DNA from: Alloyangia pacifica
GTDB taxonomy: Bacteria; Pseudomonadota; Alphaproteobacteria; Rhodobacterales; Rhodobacteraceae
Length of the DNA: 62,500 bases
NCBI RefSeq assembly: GCF_003111685.1
Contig: NZ_CP022192.1
Coordinates: 1 to 62,500 of the forward strand
Direction: 5' to 3'
Both the position numbers and the translations under genes were made by a program. Positions 51,016-60,089 of the stretch are shown piece by piece. The notes under the pieces are model-generated. The model was not told the DNA's origin and did not search any database. It worked only from the letters and a program-made list of their open reading frames with translations. Every line of letters starts with the position of its first letter. The stretch's first letter is position 1.

Positions 51016-51730
51016 GATCCAGAATGTCCGTAAGTCCTTTGGCCAGATGGAGGTTCTCAAGGGCATCGATCTGACCGTCGCCAAGGGCGAGGTGCTGACC
51101 GTGATCGGCGGCTCTGGCTCGGGCAAGTCCACCCTGCTGACCTGCATCAACGGGCTCGAACCGATCGACAGCGGCCGCATCCTGGTCGACGGCACCGAGG
51201 TGCACGCCAAGTCGACCAACCTCAACACGCTGCGCCAGAAGATCGGCATCGTGTTCCAGCAGTGGAACGCCTTCCCGCATCTCACCGTGCTGGAGAACGT
51301 CACCTTGGCGCCGCGCAAGGTGCTCGGCATGTCGAAAGGAGAGGCCGAGGCGATCGCCGAGAAACAGCTCAAGCACGTGGGGCTCGGCGACAAGCTGAAG
51401 ACCTTCCCGACCCGGCTTTCGGGCGGGCAGCAGCAGCGCATGGCGATCGCCCGCGCGCTGGCCATGTCGCCCGACTACATGCTCTTCGACGAGGTGACCT
51501 CGGCGCTCGATCCGCAGCTGGTGGGCGAGGTGCTGGAGACACTGAAGATGCTGGCCGAAGAAGGCATGACGATGATCTGCGTCACGCACGAGATGGCCTT
51601 TGCCCGCGACGTCTCGAACCGGGTGGCCTATTTCCACAAGGGCGTGATGGCCGAGATCGGCGCGCCCGAGCAGATCTTCGGCGCGCCGCAGGAAGAGGTC
51701 ACGCGGCAGTTCCTCGCCAGCGTGCGCTGA
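51008..51730 (+). CDS. amino acid ABC transporter ATP-binding protein
   Basis: A 240-residue ATPase of the polar amino acid uptake family. Walker A is GGSGSGKSTLL, the Q loop is IVFQQWNAFPHLTVLENV, the signature is LSGGQQQRMAIARAL, Walker B is MLFDEVTSALDP, and the switch His is in CVTHEMAFAR. It is the last gene of the importer operon and is followed by a strong terminator. Confidence 0.96.
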   Translation: MIEIQNVRKSFGQMEVLKGIDLTVAKGEVLTVIGGSGSGKSTLLTCINGLEPIDSGRILVDGTEVHAKSTNLNTLRQKIGIVFQQWNAFPHLTVLENVTLAPRKVLGMSKGEAEAIAEKQLKHVGLGDKLKTFPTRLSGGQQQRMAIARALAMSPDYMLFDEVTSALDPQLVGEVLETLKMLAEEGMTMICVTHEMAFARDVSNRVAYFHKGVMAEIGAPEQIFGAPQEEVTRQFLASVR

Positions 51731-51781
51731 GACAACCGGCGCCCGGCGCGTTTGGTCGCGCGCCGGTGCCCCCAAAAATGA

Positions 51782-51809
51782 AAAGGCGCGGGGTCAATCC
51801 CGCGCCTTT
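51782..51809. terminator. bidirectional terminator between ABC ATPase and reductase genes
   Basis: An 11-base perfect stem (AAAGGCGCGGG / CCCGCGCCTTT) closes a 6-base loop. The A and T ends of the stem give short U runs in both directions. It lies between convergent genes that end at 51730 and 51831, as expected of a shared terminator. Confidence 0.8.
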
Positions 51810-51830
51810 CGTCTCTCCGGAACGGAGGTC

Positions 51831-52868
51831 TCAACCCTCCAGCGCGGCGAGCCCCTCGGCCTCGAACTTGTCGAGCTGCGCCATTTCCGCGGCGGTCAGC
51901 GCAATGCCCTCGGCGAGCGCCTTCGACCGGGCGCTGAAGCGGCGCTCCGACGGCAGCCGCGCGCCCTGCCCGCTGATCGCGGTCAGCAGCCTCTCGCCCT
52001 CGGCGATGGGATCGCGGCCCGAGCGCTTGGCAAAGGTCTGCGGATCGAGCGCCAGCACAAGCGCGCCGTGGCGCGGCAGCAGCCCGCCGCCGCCCATGAA
52101 ATCGAGCGCTTCCTTGCTCATGAACTCGCCCAGCATCGCCCCCGCCAGCAGTTCGACCATGGTCGAGATCGCCGACCCCTTGTGCGCGCCGAAGGTCAGC
52201 ATCGCGCCATGAAGCGCCGCGTCGGGGTCGGTGGTCGGATTGCCCTCCTTGTCGACGGCCCACCCCTCGGGGATCGGCGTGCCGGCGCGGCGGTGCAGCT
52301 CGATCTCGCCGCGCGCGGCAACGCTGGTGGCGAAGTCGAAGACATAGGGATGCGGACCCGGTCGCGGCCAGCCAAAGGCGATGGGGTTGGTGCCGAGCAG
52401 CGGCTCCTTGCCGCCCGCCGGCGCGACGAAGGAATAGCTCGGGCACATCGACAACGAGGCGAGCCCCGCCTCGGCCAGCGCCTCCACATCGTGCCAGAGC
52501 GCCGAGAAATGTAGGCAGTCGCGGATCACCAGCGCCGCCAGCCCGGTCTCGCGGGCGCGCGCGACCAGCGTGTCCTTGGCGGCATAGAAGGCGGGGTTGG
52601 AAAAACCGCCGCCCGCGTCCACCTCGATCACGGCCTTGCCGCTGTCGTGCACCTGCGGCACGGCATCGGGCGAGACCTTGCCCGCGGCAAGCACGCGCAG
52701 ACAGCCCTCGATCCGGTAGATGCCGTGGGATTTGCAATGGTCGCGCTCACCGGCGACGATCACATGGGCCACGGCTTGGGCGTTGTCGCGGCTCAGCCCG
52801 CTCTTTTCGAAAATCGCCTGGACACGGGCCATCAGCCCGTCGACGGAAATAATCTTCTGCTCGGCCAT
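51831..52868 (-). CDS. Ldh2/DpkA-family reductase, probable delta1-pyrroline-2-carboxylate reductase
   Basis: A 345-residue NAD(P)H-dependent enzyme of the malate/L-lactate dehydrogenase-2 family. The catalytic region ERDHCKSHGIYRIEGCLRVL is close to DpkA, the piperideine/pyrroline-2-carboxylate reductase. SFVAPAGGKEPLLGTNPIAFGWP is a second family block, and HKGSAISTMVELLAGAMLG a third. In this island it would reduce delta1-pyrroline-2-carboxylate, the product of 3-hydroxyproline dehydratases, to L-proline. It precedes the XRE-cupin gene's end by 58 bases on the same strand. Confidence 0.87.
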   Translation of the reverse strand: MAEQKIISVDGLMARVQAIFEKSGLSRDNAQAVAHVIVAGERDHCKSHGIYRIEGCLRVLAAGKVSPDAVPQVHDSGKAVIEVDAGGGFSNPAFYAAKDTLVARARETGLAALVIRDCLHFSALWHDVEALAEAGLASLSMCPSYSFVAPAGGKEPLLGTNPIAFGWPRPGPHPYVFDFATSVAARGEIELHRRAGTPIPEGWAVDKEGNPTTDPDAALHGAMLTFGAHKGSAISTMVELLAGAMLGEFMSKEALDFMGGGGLLPRHGALVLALDPQTFAKRSGRDPIAEGERLLTAISGQGARLPSERRFSARSKALAEGIALTAAEMAQLDKFEAEGLAALEG

Positions 52869-52925
52869 CGTTTGGCGCTCTCCTTCGGGTAACTCAGGCG
52901 GACGGGCGCCCCGGCACGGGCCGGG

Positions 52926-53561
52926 TCACTTGTCCACGTCGATATAGGTGCAGGCCCAGAAGACCTTGGTCTCGGTGTCGTCCACGGCGCGCAGGCCGTG
53001 CTTGATGGTGCTGTCGAAATAGGCGCAGTCGCCCGTCTCGAGGATCACCGTCTCGTAGTGCTCGACGGTCAGCTCGACCCGGCCCGAGAGCACGTAGAGC
53101 GTTTCCTCGCCGTCGTGCGATTCCAGCTCCTCGCGCTTCAGCGGCGGACGCTGCTCGACCTTTGTGACCAGCGGGATGATCTTTTTCTCGGCGAGCGCGT
53201 TGCAGAGCACCTCGTATTCGAAGTTCTTCGAGCGGACCTTGCGGCCCTGCCCGGCGCGGGTGACGGTGAGCCGCGTGGTCTGATGCGCATCGTGGTCGGC
53301 CGAGAACAGCCGCTCCATGCCGATGTCATAGGCCCGCGCGATGCGGACGAGATTCTCGTAGCTGGGCGAGACCCGGCCGTTCTCGATCTTGTGGATCGTC
53401 GAGAGCGCCAGCCCGGTGCGCTGCGCCGCCACCTCTAGCGTGAAGCCGCAGGCCTGCCGCACGGATTTCATGCGGGCGCCGAGATCGCTGCGCAGCTGCT
53501 GCCGCTCCGCCTCCCAATCTTCCCCCGACAGGGGTTCGCCGTCTTTTTCCGTATCGGTCAT
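52926..53561 (-). CDS. XRE-family regulator with C-terminal cupin domain
   Basis: A 211-residue regulator. The helix-turn-helix (GARMKSVRQACGFTLEVAAQRTGLALSTIHKIENGRVSPSYENLVRIARAYDI) is followed by a cupin sensor domain with SHDGEETLYVLSGRVELTV and TGDCAYFDSTIKHGLRAV. Such proteins control amino acid and polyamine catabolism. It is divergent from AcnX and is the only regulator in the hydroxyproline island, so it probably controls it. The ligand is unknown. Confidence 0.92.
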   Translation of the reverse strand: MTDTEKDGEPLSGEDWEAERQQLRSDLGARMKSVRQACGFTLEVAAQRTGLALSTIHKIENGRVSPSYENLVRIARAYDIGMERLFSADHDAHQTTRLTVTRAGQGRKVRSKNFEYEVLCNALAEKKIIPLVTKVEQRPPLKREELESHDGEETLYVLSGRVELTVEHYETVILETGDCAYFDSTIKHGLRAVDDTETKVFWACTYIDVDK

Positions 53562-53606
53562 AATTTTTCTTTTCTTACCATCTGTGATCGTTTATGCCAA
53601 TATTTG

Positions 53607-53620
53607 TGTTGAACGCAACA
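53607..53620. promoter_or_regulatory. inverted repeat TGTTG-AACG-CAACA in the XRE/AcnX promoter region
   Basis: Five-base arms TGTTG and CAACA flank AACG in the 158-base divergent gap. It could be an operator for the XRE-cupin regulator. The repeat is short and could be chance. Confidence 0.3.
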
Positions 53621-53719
53621 GTAGCAATCGAGAGCGGCGAAAAGGAACGGCTTTGTGCCTACTTTTGCCAAGATTTTCGGTGCTGCAGCCCGAAATCCGA
53701 CCAACAGAAGGGAGCCGAC

Positions 53720-55429
53720 ATGCCAAGATCGATCGTGGCCGCGACTGTGCAGGGGCCAATCCTTCTGTGTGACGAGGGGCTGAGCGTCTGGGGCGGGGTC
53801 GATCCCGCGACAGGACGGATCATCGACGCCCTGCATCCCCAGCACGGACAGAGTCTTGCCGGCCGCGTGGTGATGATGCCGACCAGCCGCGGCTCCTGCA
53901 CCGGCAGCGGCGTGCTGCTGGGGCTCGCCTTCGCCGGGGCGGCGCCCAAGGCGCTGATCTTCCGCGAGGCGGAGGATATTCTCACCCTCGGCGCGCTGGT
54001 CGCGGCACGGCTTTTCGGCCACGAGATCGCCGTGCTGCGGCTTTCGGCGTCGGACTATGATCAGCTTGCCGGTGAAAGTGACGCCGAGATCACCCCGAGC
54101 CGCCTGCGCGCCGGGGCGCTCGACTGGGAGCTCTCGCCCGAGACCGCCAAGGTGGACCTGAGCGACGACGACCGCGCCTTTCTCGACGGTGCCCATGGCG
54201 AGGCGGCGCAATTGGCGATGGAGATCATCACCACCATGGCCGCGGCGCAGGGCGCGACCGAGCTTGTCGATGTGAGCCGCGTGCATATCGACGGCTGCAT
54301 CTACGCCAGCCCCGCTTTCCTGACCTTTGCCCGCGCCATGGCCGACAAGGGCGGCCGGGTGCGCGTGCCGACCACAATGAACGCCATTTCCGTCGATCAC
54401 GCCAACTGGCGCGCGCAGGGCGTGGCCGAGGACTTCGGCCTGCCCGCCAGCCAGCTCGCCGACGCCTATGTCGAGATGGGCGCCCGGCCCAGCTTCACCT
54501 GCGCGCCCTACCTGCTCGACGACCGCCCCACCGAGGGCGAGGACATCGCCTGGGCCGAGAGCAACGCGGTGATCTATGCCAACAGCGTGCTGGGTGCGCG
54601 CACCGTGAAGCATGCCGATTTCATGGACCTGTGCATTGCGCTCACCGGGCGTGCCGCCCGGGCCGGGGTCTACCTGCCCCGGAACCGCGCGCCGCGCCGG
54701 ATCATCGAGGTGACCCTGCCCGAGGGGGCCGACGATGCCTTCTGGCCGATGCTCGGCTGGCTGGCGGGACAGGCCGCGCCCGACCGCATCCCGCTGATCC
54801 GCGGGCTGGAAGAAAGCGCGCCGAACGACGATGACCTCAAGGCGCTCTGCGCCGCCTATGGCACCACCTCTGCCTCGCCCATGCTGCACATCGCCGGGAT
54901 CACCCCCGAGGCGGATATCGCCCCGACGCCCGACGCCGACCGCGTCAGCATCGCGCCCGAAGACTTCGCCCAGCTCTGGCAGGAGTTCAACAAGGGCGCG
55001 GGCAAGGTCGATCTCGTCGCCTTCGGCAGCCCGCATTTCTCGGAAGGCGAATGCGCCGCGCTCGCCGATCTCATGGAGGATCGGCAGGTGCACCCCGAGG
55101 TGGCCGCGATCGTCACTCTGGGCCGCGCCACGCTTGCCGCCATCACCGCGAGCGGCGTGGCGGCACGGCTCGAGGCGGCGGGGCTCAGGCTCGTGCCCGA
55201 CATCTGCTGGTGTTCGATCTCCGAGCCGGTCTTCCCGCCCTCGGCCAAGGTCCTGATGACCAACTCCGGAAAATACGCCCATTATGCCCCGGGGCTGAGC
55301 AACCGCGCGGTGTGCTTCGGCGCGCTGGCGCAGTGTGCCGAGACCGCCTGCACCGGGCAGGCCCCTCGATTCCCGCCGCGCTGGATCGCCGGCGGCGCGG
55401 CCTCCTCCGCCGTTTCGCGCCGGGCGTGA
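53720..55429 (+). CDS. aconitase X (AcnX, fused DUF126-DUF521), probable cis-3-hydroxy-L-proline dehydratase
   Basis: A 569-residue single-chain AcnX protein. The N-terminal DUF126 (swivel) domain has MMPTSRGSCTGSGVLLGLAF with the likely catalytic serine. The DUF521 domain follows with SRVHIDGCIYASPAFLTFA, PSFTCAPYLLDDRP, GEDIAWAESNAVIYANSVLGARTVKH and ICWCSISEPVFPPSAKVLMTNSGKYAHYAPG, which contain probable cluster cysteines. Fused AcnX enzymes characterised in bacteria dehydrate cis-3-hydroxy-L-proline to delta1-pyrroline-2-carboxylate. The reductase gene nearby fits this. It opens the rightward catabolic operon and is divergent from the XRE-cupin gene. Confidence 0.9.
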   Translation: MPRSIVAATVQGPILLCDEGLSVWGGVDPATGRIIDALHPQHGQSLAGRVVMMPTSRGSCTGSGVLLGLAFAGAAPKALIFREAEDILTLGALVAARLFGHEIAVLRLSASDYDQLAGESDAEITPSRLRAGALDWELSPETAKVDLSDDDRAFLDGAHGEAAQLAMEIITTMAAAQGATELVDVSRVHIDGCIYASPAFLTFARAMADKGGRVRVPTTMNAISVDHANWRAQGVAEDFGLPASQLADAYVEMGARPSFTCAPYLLDDRPTEGEDIAWAESNAVIYANSVLGARTVKHADFMDLCIALTGRAARAGVYLPRNRAPRRIIEVTLPEGADDAFWPMLGWLAGQAAPDRIPLIRGLEESAPNDDDLKALCAAYGTTSASPMLHIAGITPEADIAPTPDADRVSIAPEDFAQLWQEFNKGAGKVDLVAFGSPHFSEGECAALADLMEDRQVHPEVAAIVTLGRATLAAITASGVAARLEAAGLRLVPDICWCSISEPVFPPSAKVLMTNSGKYAHYAPGLSNRAVCFGALAQCAETACTGQAPRFPPRWIAGGAASSAVSRRA

Positions 55430-55479
55430 CCTGCGCGCCAGCACATTTCTCCAACCTCTCCTACCCTACGGACATCCCC

Positions 55480-56439
55480 ATGAACAAAGACGTCTTCTTT
55501 GGCACCATCCCCGCGCTGCTCACCCCCTGCACCCCCGACCGCCAGCCCGATTTCGACGCGCTGGTGAAGAAGGGCAAGGAAATGATCGCGGCGGGCATGT
55601 CGGCGGTGGTCTACTGCGGCTCCTGCGGCGACTGGCCCCTGCTCACCGACGAACAGCGCATGGAGGGCGTCGCGCGGCTGACCGAGGCGGGCGTGCCCGT
55701 CATCGTCGGCACCGGCGCGATCAACACCAAGTCGGCGGTCGCCCATGCCGCCCACGCGCAAGAGATCGGCGCGGCGGGCCTCATGGTGATCCCGCGCGTG
55801 CTGTCGCGCGGCCTGTCGGTCGCCGCGCAGCGCAACCACTTCAAGGCGATCCTCGAGGCCGCGCCGGACGTGCCCGCGATCATCTACAACAGCCCCTACT
55901 ACGGCTATGCGACCAAGGCGGACCTCTTCTTTGCGCTGCGCGCCGAGCACCCCAACCTGATCGGCTTCAAGGAGTTCGGCGGCAAGGCCGACCTCAGCTA
56001 CGCGGCCGAGCACATCACCTCGCAGGACGATGACGTGATCCTGATGGTCGGCGTCGACACCGAGGTCTACCACGGCTTCGTCAAATGCGGCGCGGTCGGC
56101 GCGATCACCGGCATCGGCACGATCTTCCCGACCGAGGCGCTGCTGCAGGTCGAGCTGTCGCGCCGCGCCGCGACCGGCTGCCCCGAGGCCGACCTGCGCG
56201 CCCGCGAGCTGGCCGAGGCCTTCTCGGTGCTGGCGAAATTCGACGAGGGCGTCGATCTGGTGCTCTACTTCAAGCACATGATGGTGCTGAAGGGCGAAGA
56301 GGAATACCGTCTCAACATCTACGAGACCGATGCGCTGTCGCCCTCGCAGGCGAAGTTCTGCGAAGCGCAGTTCCACCAGTTCAACCGCTGGTTCGCGAAT
56401 TGGTCCAAGCAGGGTGGAGTGATCGCCGAATGCATGTGA
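55480..56439 (+). CDS. DapA-family 1-pyrroline-4-hydroxy-2-carboxylate deaminase
   Basis: A 319-residue TIM-barrel Schiff-base enzyme that probably converts delta1-pyrroline-4-hydroxy-2-carboxylate to 2-oxoglutarate semialdehyde and ammonia. The lysine is K164 (IGFKEFGG) and the tyrosine Y136 (IIYNSPYYGY). In place of the DapA GTTGE loop there is GSCGDWPLLT (47-56), which is the form known from this deaminase group. It overlaps the epimerase gene by 10 bases, tying it to trans-4-hydroxyproline breakdown. Confidence 0.9.
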   Translation: MNKDVFFGTIPALLTPCTPDRQPDFDALVKKGKEMIAAGMSAVVYCGSCGDWPLLTDEQRMEGVARLTEAGVPVIVGTGAINTKSAVAHAAHAQEIGAAGLMVIPRVLSRGLSVAAQRNHFKAILEAAPDVPAIIYNSPYYGYATKADLFFALRAEHPNLIGFKEFGGKADLSYAAEHITSQDDDVILMVGVDTEVYHGFVKCGAVGAITGIGTIFPTEALLQVELSRRAATGCPEADLRARELAEAFSVLAKFDEGVDLVLYFKHMMVLKGEEEYRLNIYETDALSPSQAKFCEAQFHQFNRWFANWSKQGGVIAECM

Positions 56440-57362
56440 TCGACAGCCACACCGGGGGCGAGCCCACGCGTGTGATCCTGGACGGTGGTCCGGACCTCGG
56501 GTCCGGGCCGCTGGCCGAGCGCGCTGCCAGGCTGGCGTCCGAGCACCGCGACTTCACCCGCTCGGTCAGCCTCGAGCCGCGCGGGCAGGTCGCCATGGTC
56601 TGCGCGCTGCTGGTGGAGCCGGTGGATCCGGGCTGCGTCACCGGCGTCATCTACTTTGACGCCGAGGCGGTGCTGGGCATGTGCGGTCACGGCACCATCG
56701 GGCTTGCGGTCACGCTGGCGCACATGGGCAAGATCGGCCCCGGCACGCACAGGATCGAGACCCCGGTGGGCGTGGTCTCCGTCGAGGTGATCGACGCGAA
56801 CACCGTCACCGTCACCAACGTCGAGAGCCGCCGCACGCAGGCGGGTGTCTCGGTCGAGGTCGAGGGGCTCGGCACCGTCACCGGCGATGTCGCCTATGGC
56901 GGCAACTGGTTCTTCCTCGTCGATCCCAGCCCGGTTCCGGTGGTCTCGTCGAACATCCGCCAGCTCACCGACATGACCGTCGCCACCCGCGCGGCGCTCA
57001 AGGCGCAGGGCATCGCGGGCGAGAATGGCGGCGAGATCGACCATGTGATCTTCTACGGCCCCGCAGAGGACGCCGCGGTGCACAGCCGCAACTTCGTGCT
57101 CTGCCCCGACGACGCCTACGACCGCTCGCCCTGCGGTACCGGCAGCTCGGCCCGGCTCGCCTGCCTTGCCGCCTCGGGACGACTGACCGAGGGCGAAGAG
57201 ATCGTGCAGGAAAGCGTCATCGGCAGCACCTACCGGCTGTCCTATGCCCAAGGCCGGGCGGGTGGGGTAATCCCCTCGATCACCGGCCGGGCCTATGTGA
57301 TGGCCGAGAGCAAGCTGCTCTTTGACTCGGCGGATCCGTTCAAGACCGGCATCACGCTCTGA
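56430..57362 (+). CDS. 4-hydroxyproline 2-epimerase (proline racemase family)
   Basis: A 310-residue cofactor-free epimerase that interconverts trans-4-hydroxy-L-proline and cis-4-hydroxy-D-proline. Both catalytic cysteines are present, C85 in MCGHGTIG and C235 in DRSPCGTGSSAR. The N-terminal IDSHTGGEPTRV is typical of 4HypE enzymes. The ATG lies within the end of the deaminase gene, so translation is coupled. Confidence 0.94.
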   Translation: MHVIDSHTGGEPTRVILDGGPDLGSGPLAERAARLASEHRDFTRSVSLEPRGQVAMVCALLVEPVDPGCVTGVIYFDAEAVLGMCGHGTIGLAVTLAHMGKIGPGTHRIETPVGVVSVEVIDANTVTVTNVESRRTQAGVSVEVEGLGTVTGDVAYGGNWFFLVDPSPVPVVSSNIRQLTDMTVATRAALKAQGIAGENGGEIDHVIFYGPAEDAAVHSRNFVLCPDDAYDRSPCGTGSSARLACLAASGRLTEGEEIVQESVIGSTYRLSYAQGRAGGVIPSITGRAYVMAESKLLFDSADPFKTGITL

Positions 57363-57373
57363 ACGCCCCCGCC

Positions 57374-57401
57374 GCCGCGCGCCATTCTCCCGGCGCGCGG
57401 C
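57374..57401 (+). terminator. hairpin between epimerase and FAD dehydrogenase genes
   Basis: A perfect 10-base stem (GCCGCGCGCC / GGCGCGCGGC) with an 8-base loop lies 12 bases after the epimerase stop. The following GCCTCTTCATATTCTT is T-rich but has no solid run. It may attenuate reading into the dehydrogenase gene. Confidence 0.5.
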
Positions 57402-57437
57402 GCCTCTTCATATTCTTCGCGCAGATCGAGGGCCGCC

Positions 57438-58688
57438 ATGGCTGAGGCCGAGCACAGTGAAATTCTCGTCATCGGGGCGGGCATCATCGGGGTCACCGCC
57501 GCGCTGGCGCTGCAATCCGAGGGGCGCAAGGTCCGCATTCTCGACCGTGCGGGCGTCGCCGCGGGCACCTCGGTGGGCAACGCCGGGGCCTTTGCCTATG
57601 CCGACGTCGAGCCTCTGGCCACCCCGGGCATCATGCGCAAGGCGCCCAAATGGCTGCTCGACCCGCTCGGGCCGCTGTCGCTGCGCCCCGGCTATGCGTT
57701 GCAGCTCAGCCCGTGGCTGCTGAAGTTCTGGCGGGCCAGCCGCAAGGACCGCTACGCCGCCGCCGTCAAGGCACAGTCAGAGCTCATGCACCTCTCACAA
57801 GAGGCGCAGGAGCGGCTGATCATGCAGGTCTCGGGCGAGCCGCTGATGCGCCGCGAGGGGCAGATGCAGCTCTACGAGGGCGCGGCCTCCTACCGCGCCA
57901 GCCTGCCGTCGTGGGAGCTGCGGCGCCGGCACGGTGTGAACTTCGAGCTGTTCGAAAGCCCCGAGGCCATCGCGGAAATCCAGCCCGGCGTCTCGCGGCG
58001 TTTCACCCATGCGGGCTACACGCCCGAGTGGATGAACACCGTCGATCCCGCGGTCTGGACCCACCATGTCGCCGAGGCCTTCGTCGCGCGCGGCGGCCGC
58101 ATCGACATCGCCGAGATCCGCACCCTGCGCGCGCGCGAGCAGGGTGTCGAGGTCGAGACCGATAGCGGCACGCTCCGCGCCGCCAAGGTGGTCCTGGCCG
58201 CCGGGGCCTGGTCGCGCAGCCTTGCCCGCGCGCTAGGCGACCGGATCCCGCTCGACACCGAGCGCGGCTACAACACCACCTTCCCCACCGCCAGTTTCGA
58301 TTTGCGCACGCATCTGACCTTCAGCGACCACGGCTTCGTCGTGACCCGTATCGGCGCGGGGCTGCGGGTCGGCGGCGCGGTGGAACTGGGCGGGCTCGAC
58401 CTGCCGCCGAACTACCGGCGCGCCGAGATCCTCGTGGAAAAGACCGCGCGGTTCCTCTCGGGCTTCGAACCCACGGGCGGCACGCAATGGATGGGCTTCC
58501 GCCCCTCGATGCCGGACAGCTTGCCGGTGATCTCTGCCTCGCCGAAGTCGCGCGACGTGATCTACGCCTTCGGGCACGGCCACCTCGGCCTCACGCAATC
58601 GGCAGGCACCGCGCAGCTCGTCGCCGCGCTCTGCGCGGGGCGAGCGCCGGGGATCGATCTTTCACCCTTCCGCGCCGACCGGTTCTGA
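57438..58688 (+). CDS. FAD-dependent D-amino acid dehydrogenase, probable cis-4-hydroxy-D-proline dehydrogenase
   Basis: A 416-residue DadA-type flavoprotein. The FAD loop EILVIGAGIIGVTAALAL is near the N-terminus. FAYADVEPLATPGIMRKAPKWLLDPLGPLSLRPGY and the C-terminal QWMGFRPSMPDSLPVI...YAFGHGHLGLTQSAGTAQLVA are characteristic. Right after the epimerase, it would oxidise cis-4-hydroxy-D-proline to the pyrroline acid used by the deaminase. The electron acceptor is probably the respiratory chain. Confidence 0.9.
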   Translation: MAEAEHSEILVIGAGIIGVTAALALQSEGRKVRILDRAGVAAGTSVGNAGAFAYADVEPLATPGIMRKAPKWLLDPLGPLSLRPGYALQLSPWLLKFWRASRKDRYAAAVKAQSELMHLSQEAQERLIMQVSGEPLMRREGQMQLYEGAASYRASLPSWELRRRHGVNFELFESPEAIAEIQPGVSRRFTHAGYTPEWMNTVDPAVWTHHVAEAFVARGGRIDIAEIRTLRAREQGVEVETDSGTLRAAKVVLAAGAWSRSLARALGDRIPLDTERGYNTTFPTASFDLRTHLTFSDHGFVVTRIGAGLRVGGAVELGGLDLPPNYRRAEILVEKTARFLSGFEPTGGTQWMGFRPSMPDSLPVISASPKSRDVIYAFGHGHLGLTQSAGTAQLVAALCAGRAPGIDLSPFRADRF

Positions 58689-58716
58689 CCCCCCAGGCGC
58701 CGCCGGGCCCGTCCGT

Positions 58717-59760
58717 TCAGTCGGGCCGACCGATCCCCATCGGCCAGGTGTCCGAGATCCGGTAGCCCCCGGGCCAGGGATCGGCTGGGTCGAGCATGTG
58801 CTGATGGGTGCCGGTGATCCAGGCGCGACCGCTGATCTCGGGGCGGATCGCGTCGAGCCCGCCGACCGCCGTGTGCCCGAGGATGCGCCCGGTGAACTCC
58901 GAGCCGATGATCGACTCGCCGGTGAGCCGGTCGCCCATCCCCATCTCGCCGCGCGCCTGCAGCAGCGCCATGCGCGCCGAGACCGCGGTGCCCGTAGGCG
59001 AGCGGTCGAGCTTGCCGGGCTGGATCGCCACCACCGACTGGGCGCGCAACTCGCTGCCCTCGCGCCGCAGCTTCCCCGCGAAGAGACAGAACGAATGATG
59101 CGCCCAGTCGGGTTTCTCCGGGTGCTCGAAGCGGTATTGCGCGTTGGCGGCATTGGTGATGCGGATCCCCAGCTCGGCGATTTCTCGCGCGCGCTCCGCC
59201 ACCAGTGCGACCCCCAGCGCCTCGGGATCGACCACCACGAAGCTGTCGCCGCCAAAGGCGGTGTCGATGCGGATCTCGCCCAGCCCCGGCACCTCGAGCG
59301 GCACGTCGAGGCGGCTGGCGAACGACGGCAGGTTCTCGACATGGATGCGCTCGGCCTTGCCGTTCGCGCAGTCGGCGCGGACCCGCACCAGCCCGCCGGG
59401 GGCCTCGAGCACCAACTCGGTCACCGGCTCCTGCATCGGGATCAGCCCGCTGTCGAGCAGCACGGTTGCCACGCAGATCGAATTCGAGCCCGACATCGGC
59501 GGCGTGTCCTCGGGCTCCATGATGATCCAGGCGGCCTGGGCCTCGGGGTGCCTGGGCGGCACCAGCAGGTTCACGTGGCGAAACACCCCGCCGCGGGGCT
59601 CGTTCAGCACGAAGTTCCGTAGGGTCTGGTCCTCGGCGATCCAGCGGCGCTGGTCCCAGAGCGTCTCGCCCGGCGGCGGCGCGACTCCGCCGACGATGAC
59701 GTCGCCGACCTCACCCTCGGCATGGCACGAGACCACATGAATGACCTTGCTGCTGCGCAT
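58717..59760 (-). CDS. proline racemase-family protein with Ser/Thr active-site pair, candidate trans-3-hydroxy-L-proline dehydratase
   Basis: A 347-residue paralogue of the epimerase encoded at 56430. At the two catalytic positions it has S90 ([10 protein letters not shown], aligned with MCGHGTIG) and T256 ([12 protein letters not shown], aligned with DRSPCGTGSSAR). The His next to the first cysteine is also Ser. Known trans-3-hydroxy-L-proline dehydratases keep Cys at the first site and Thr at the second, so this is a further step away from racemase chemistry. Context (hydroxyproline genes, a pyrroline-2-carboxylate reductase) favours a dehydratase or a related role. It faces left, convergent with the FAD dehydrogenase. 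Confidence 0.82.
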   Translation of the reverse strand: MRSSKVIHVVSCHAEGEVGDVIVGGVAPPPGETLWDQRRWIAEDQTLRNFVLNEPRGGVFRHVNLLVPPRHPEAQAAWIIMEPEDTPPMSGSNSICVATVLLDSGLIPMQEPVTELVLEAPGGLVRVRADCANGKAERIHVENLPSFASRLDVPLEVPGLGEIRIDTAFGGDSFVVVDPEALGVALVAERAREIAELGIRITNAANAQYRFEHPEKPDWAHHSFCLFAGKLRREGSELRAQSVVAIQPGKLDRSPTGTAVSARMALLQARGEMGMGDRLTGESIIGSEFTGRILGHTAVGGLDAIRPEISGRAWITGTHQHMLDPADPWPGGYRISDTWPMGIGRPD

Positions 59761-60089
59761 CTTCCCCTCCGCTGCGCCGGGCCGGCGCGCGCCACGACGC
59801 GAGTCGCCGCATCCGGGCTCTTCATTGTGGATATTGGATCTGACCTGCCCCCTTGCGGGTCCCTCATTTATAACGAGAGTCTGCTGGTTGGATTTTGATA
59901 GTGGGGCACCTCGTCGGACGCAAGCGCTCGGCGCGCTTGTTGCGGGGTAGGACCGGCATTGCCGCGACTCATGACCGCCATTGGCGCCCGGTGGCGCACC
60001 ATCGGGAGAGTCGGGACGCATTCTGGCGGCCGCCAGCCCTGCGCCGAACCGGCTCCAAGCGCCCCTTACGCGCCGCTCAAACGCAAGAA
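59761..60089 (-). other. intergenic region upstream of the Ser/Thr racemase-family gene
   Basis: No gene is supported in these 329 bases; the possible readings are short and lack family features. On the minus strand an AT-rich TTATAAAT (59866-59873) could be a -10 element for the gene ending at 58717, but no convincing -35 was found. A repeated GGATATTGGAT-like stretch near 59830 has no clear partner. GGGAAGAT precedes the gene's ATG. Confidence 0.4.
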
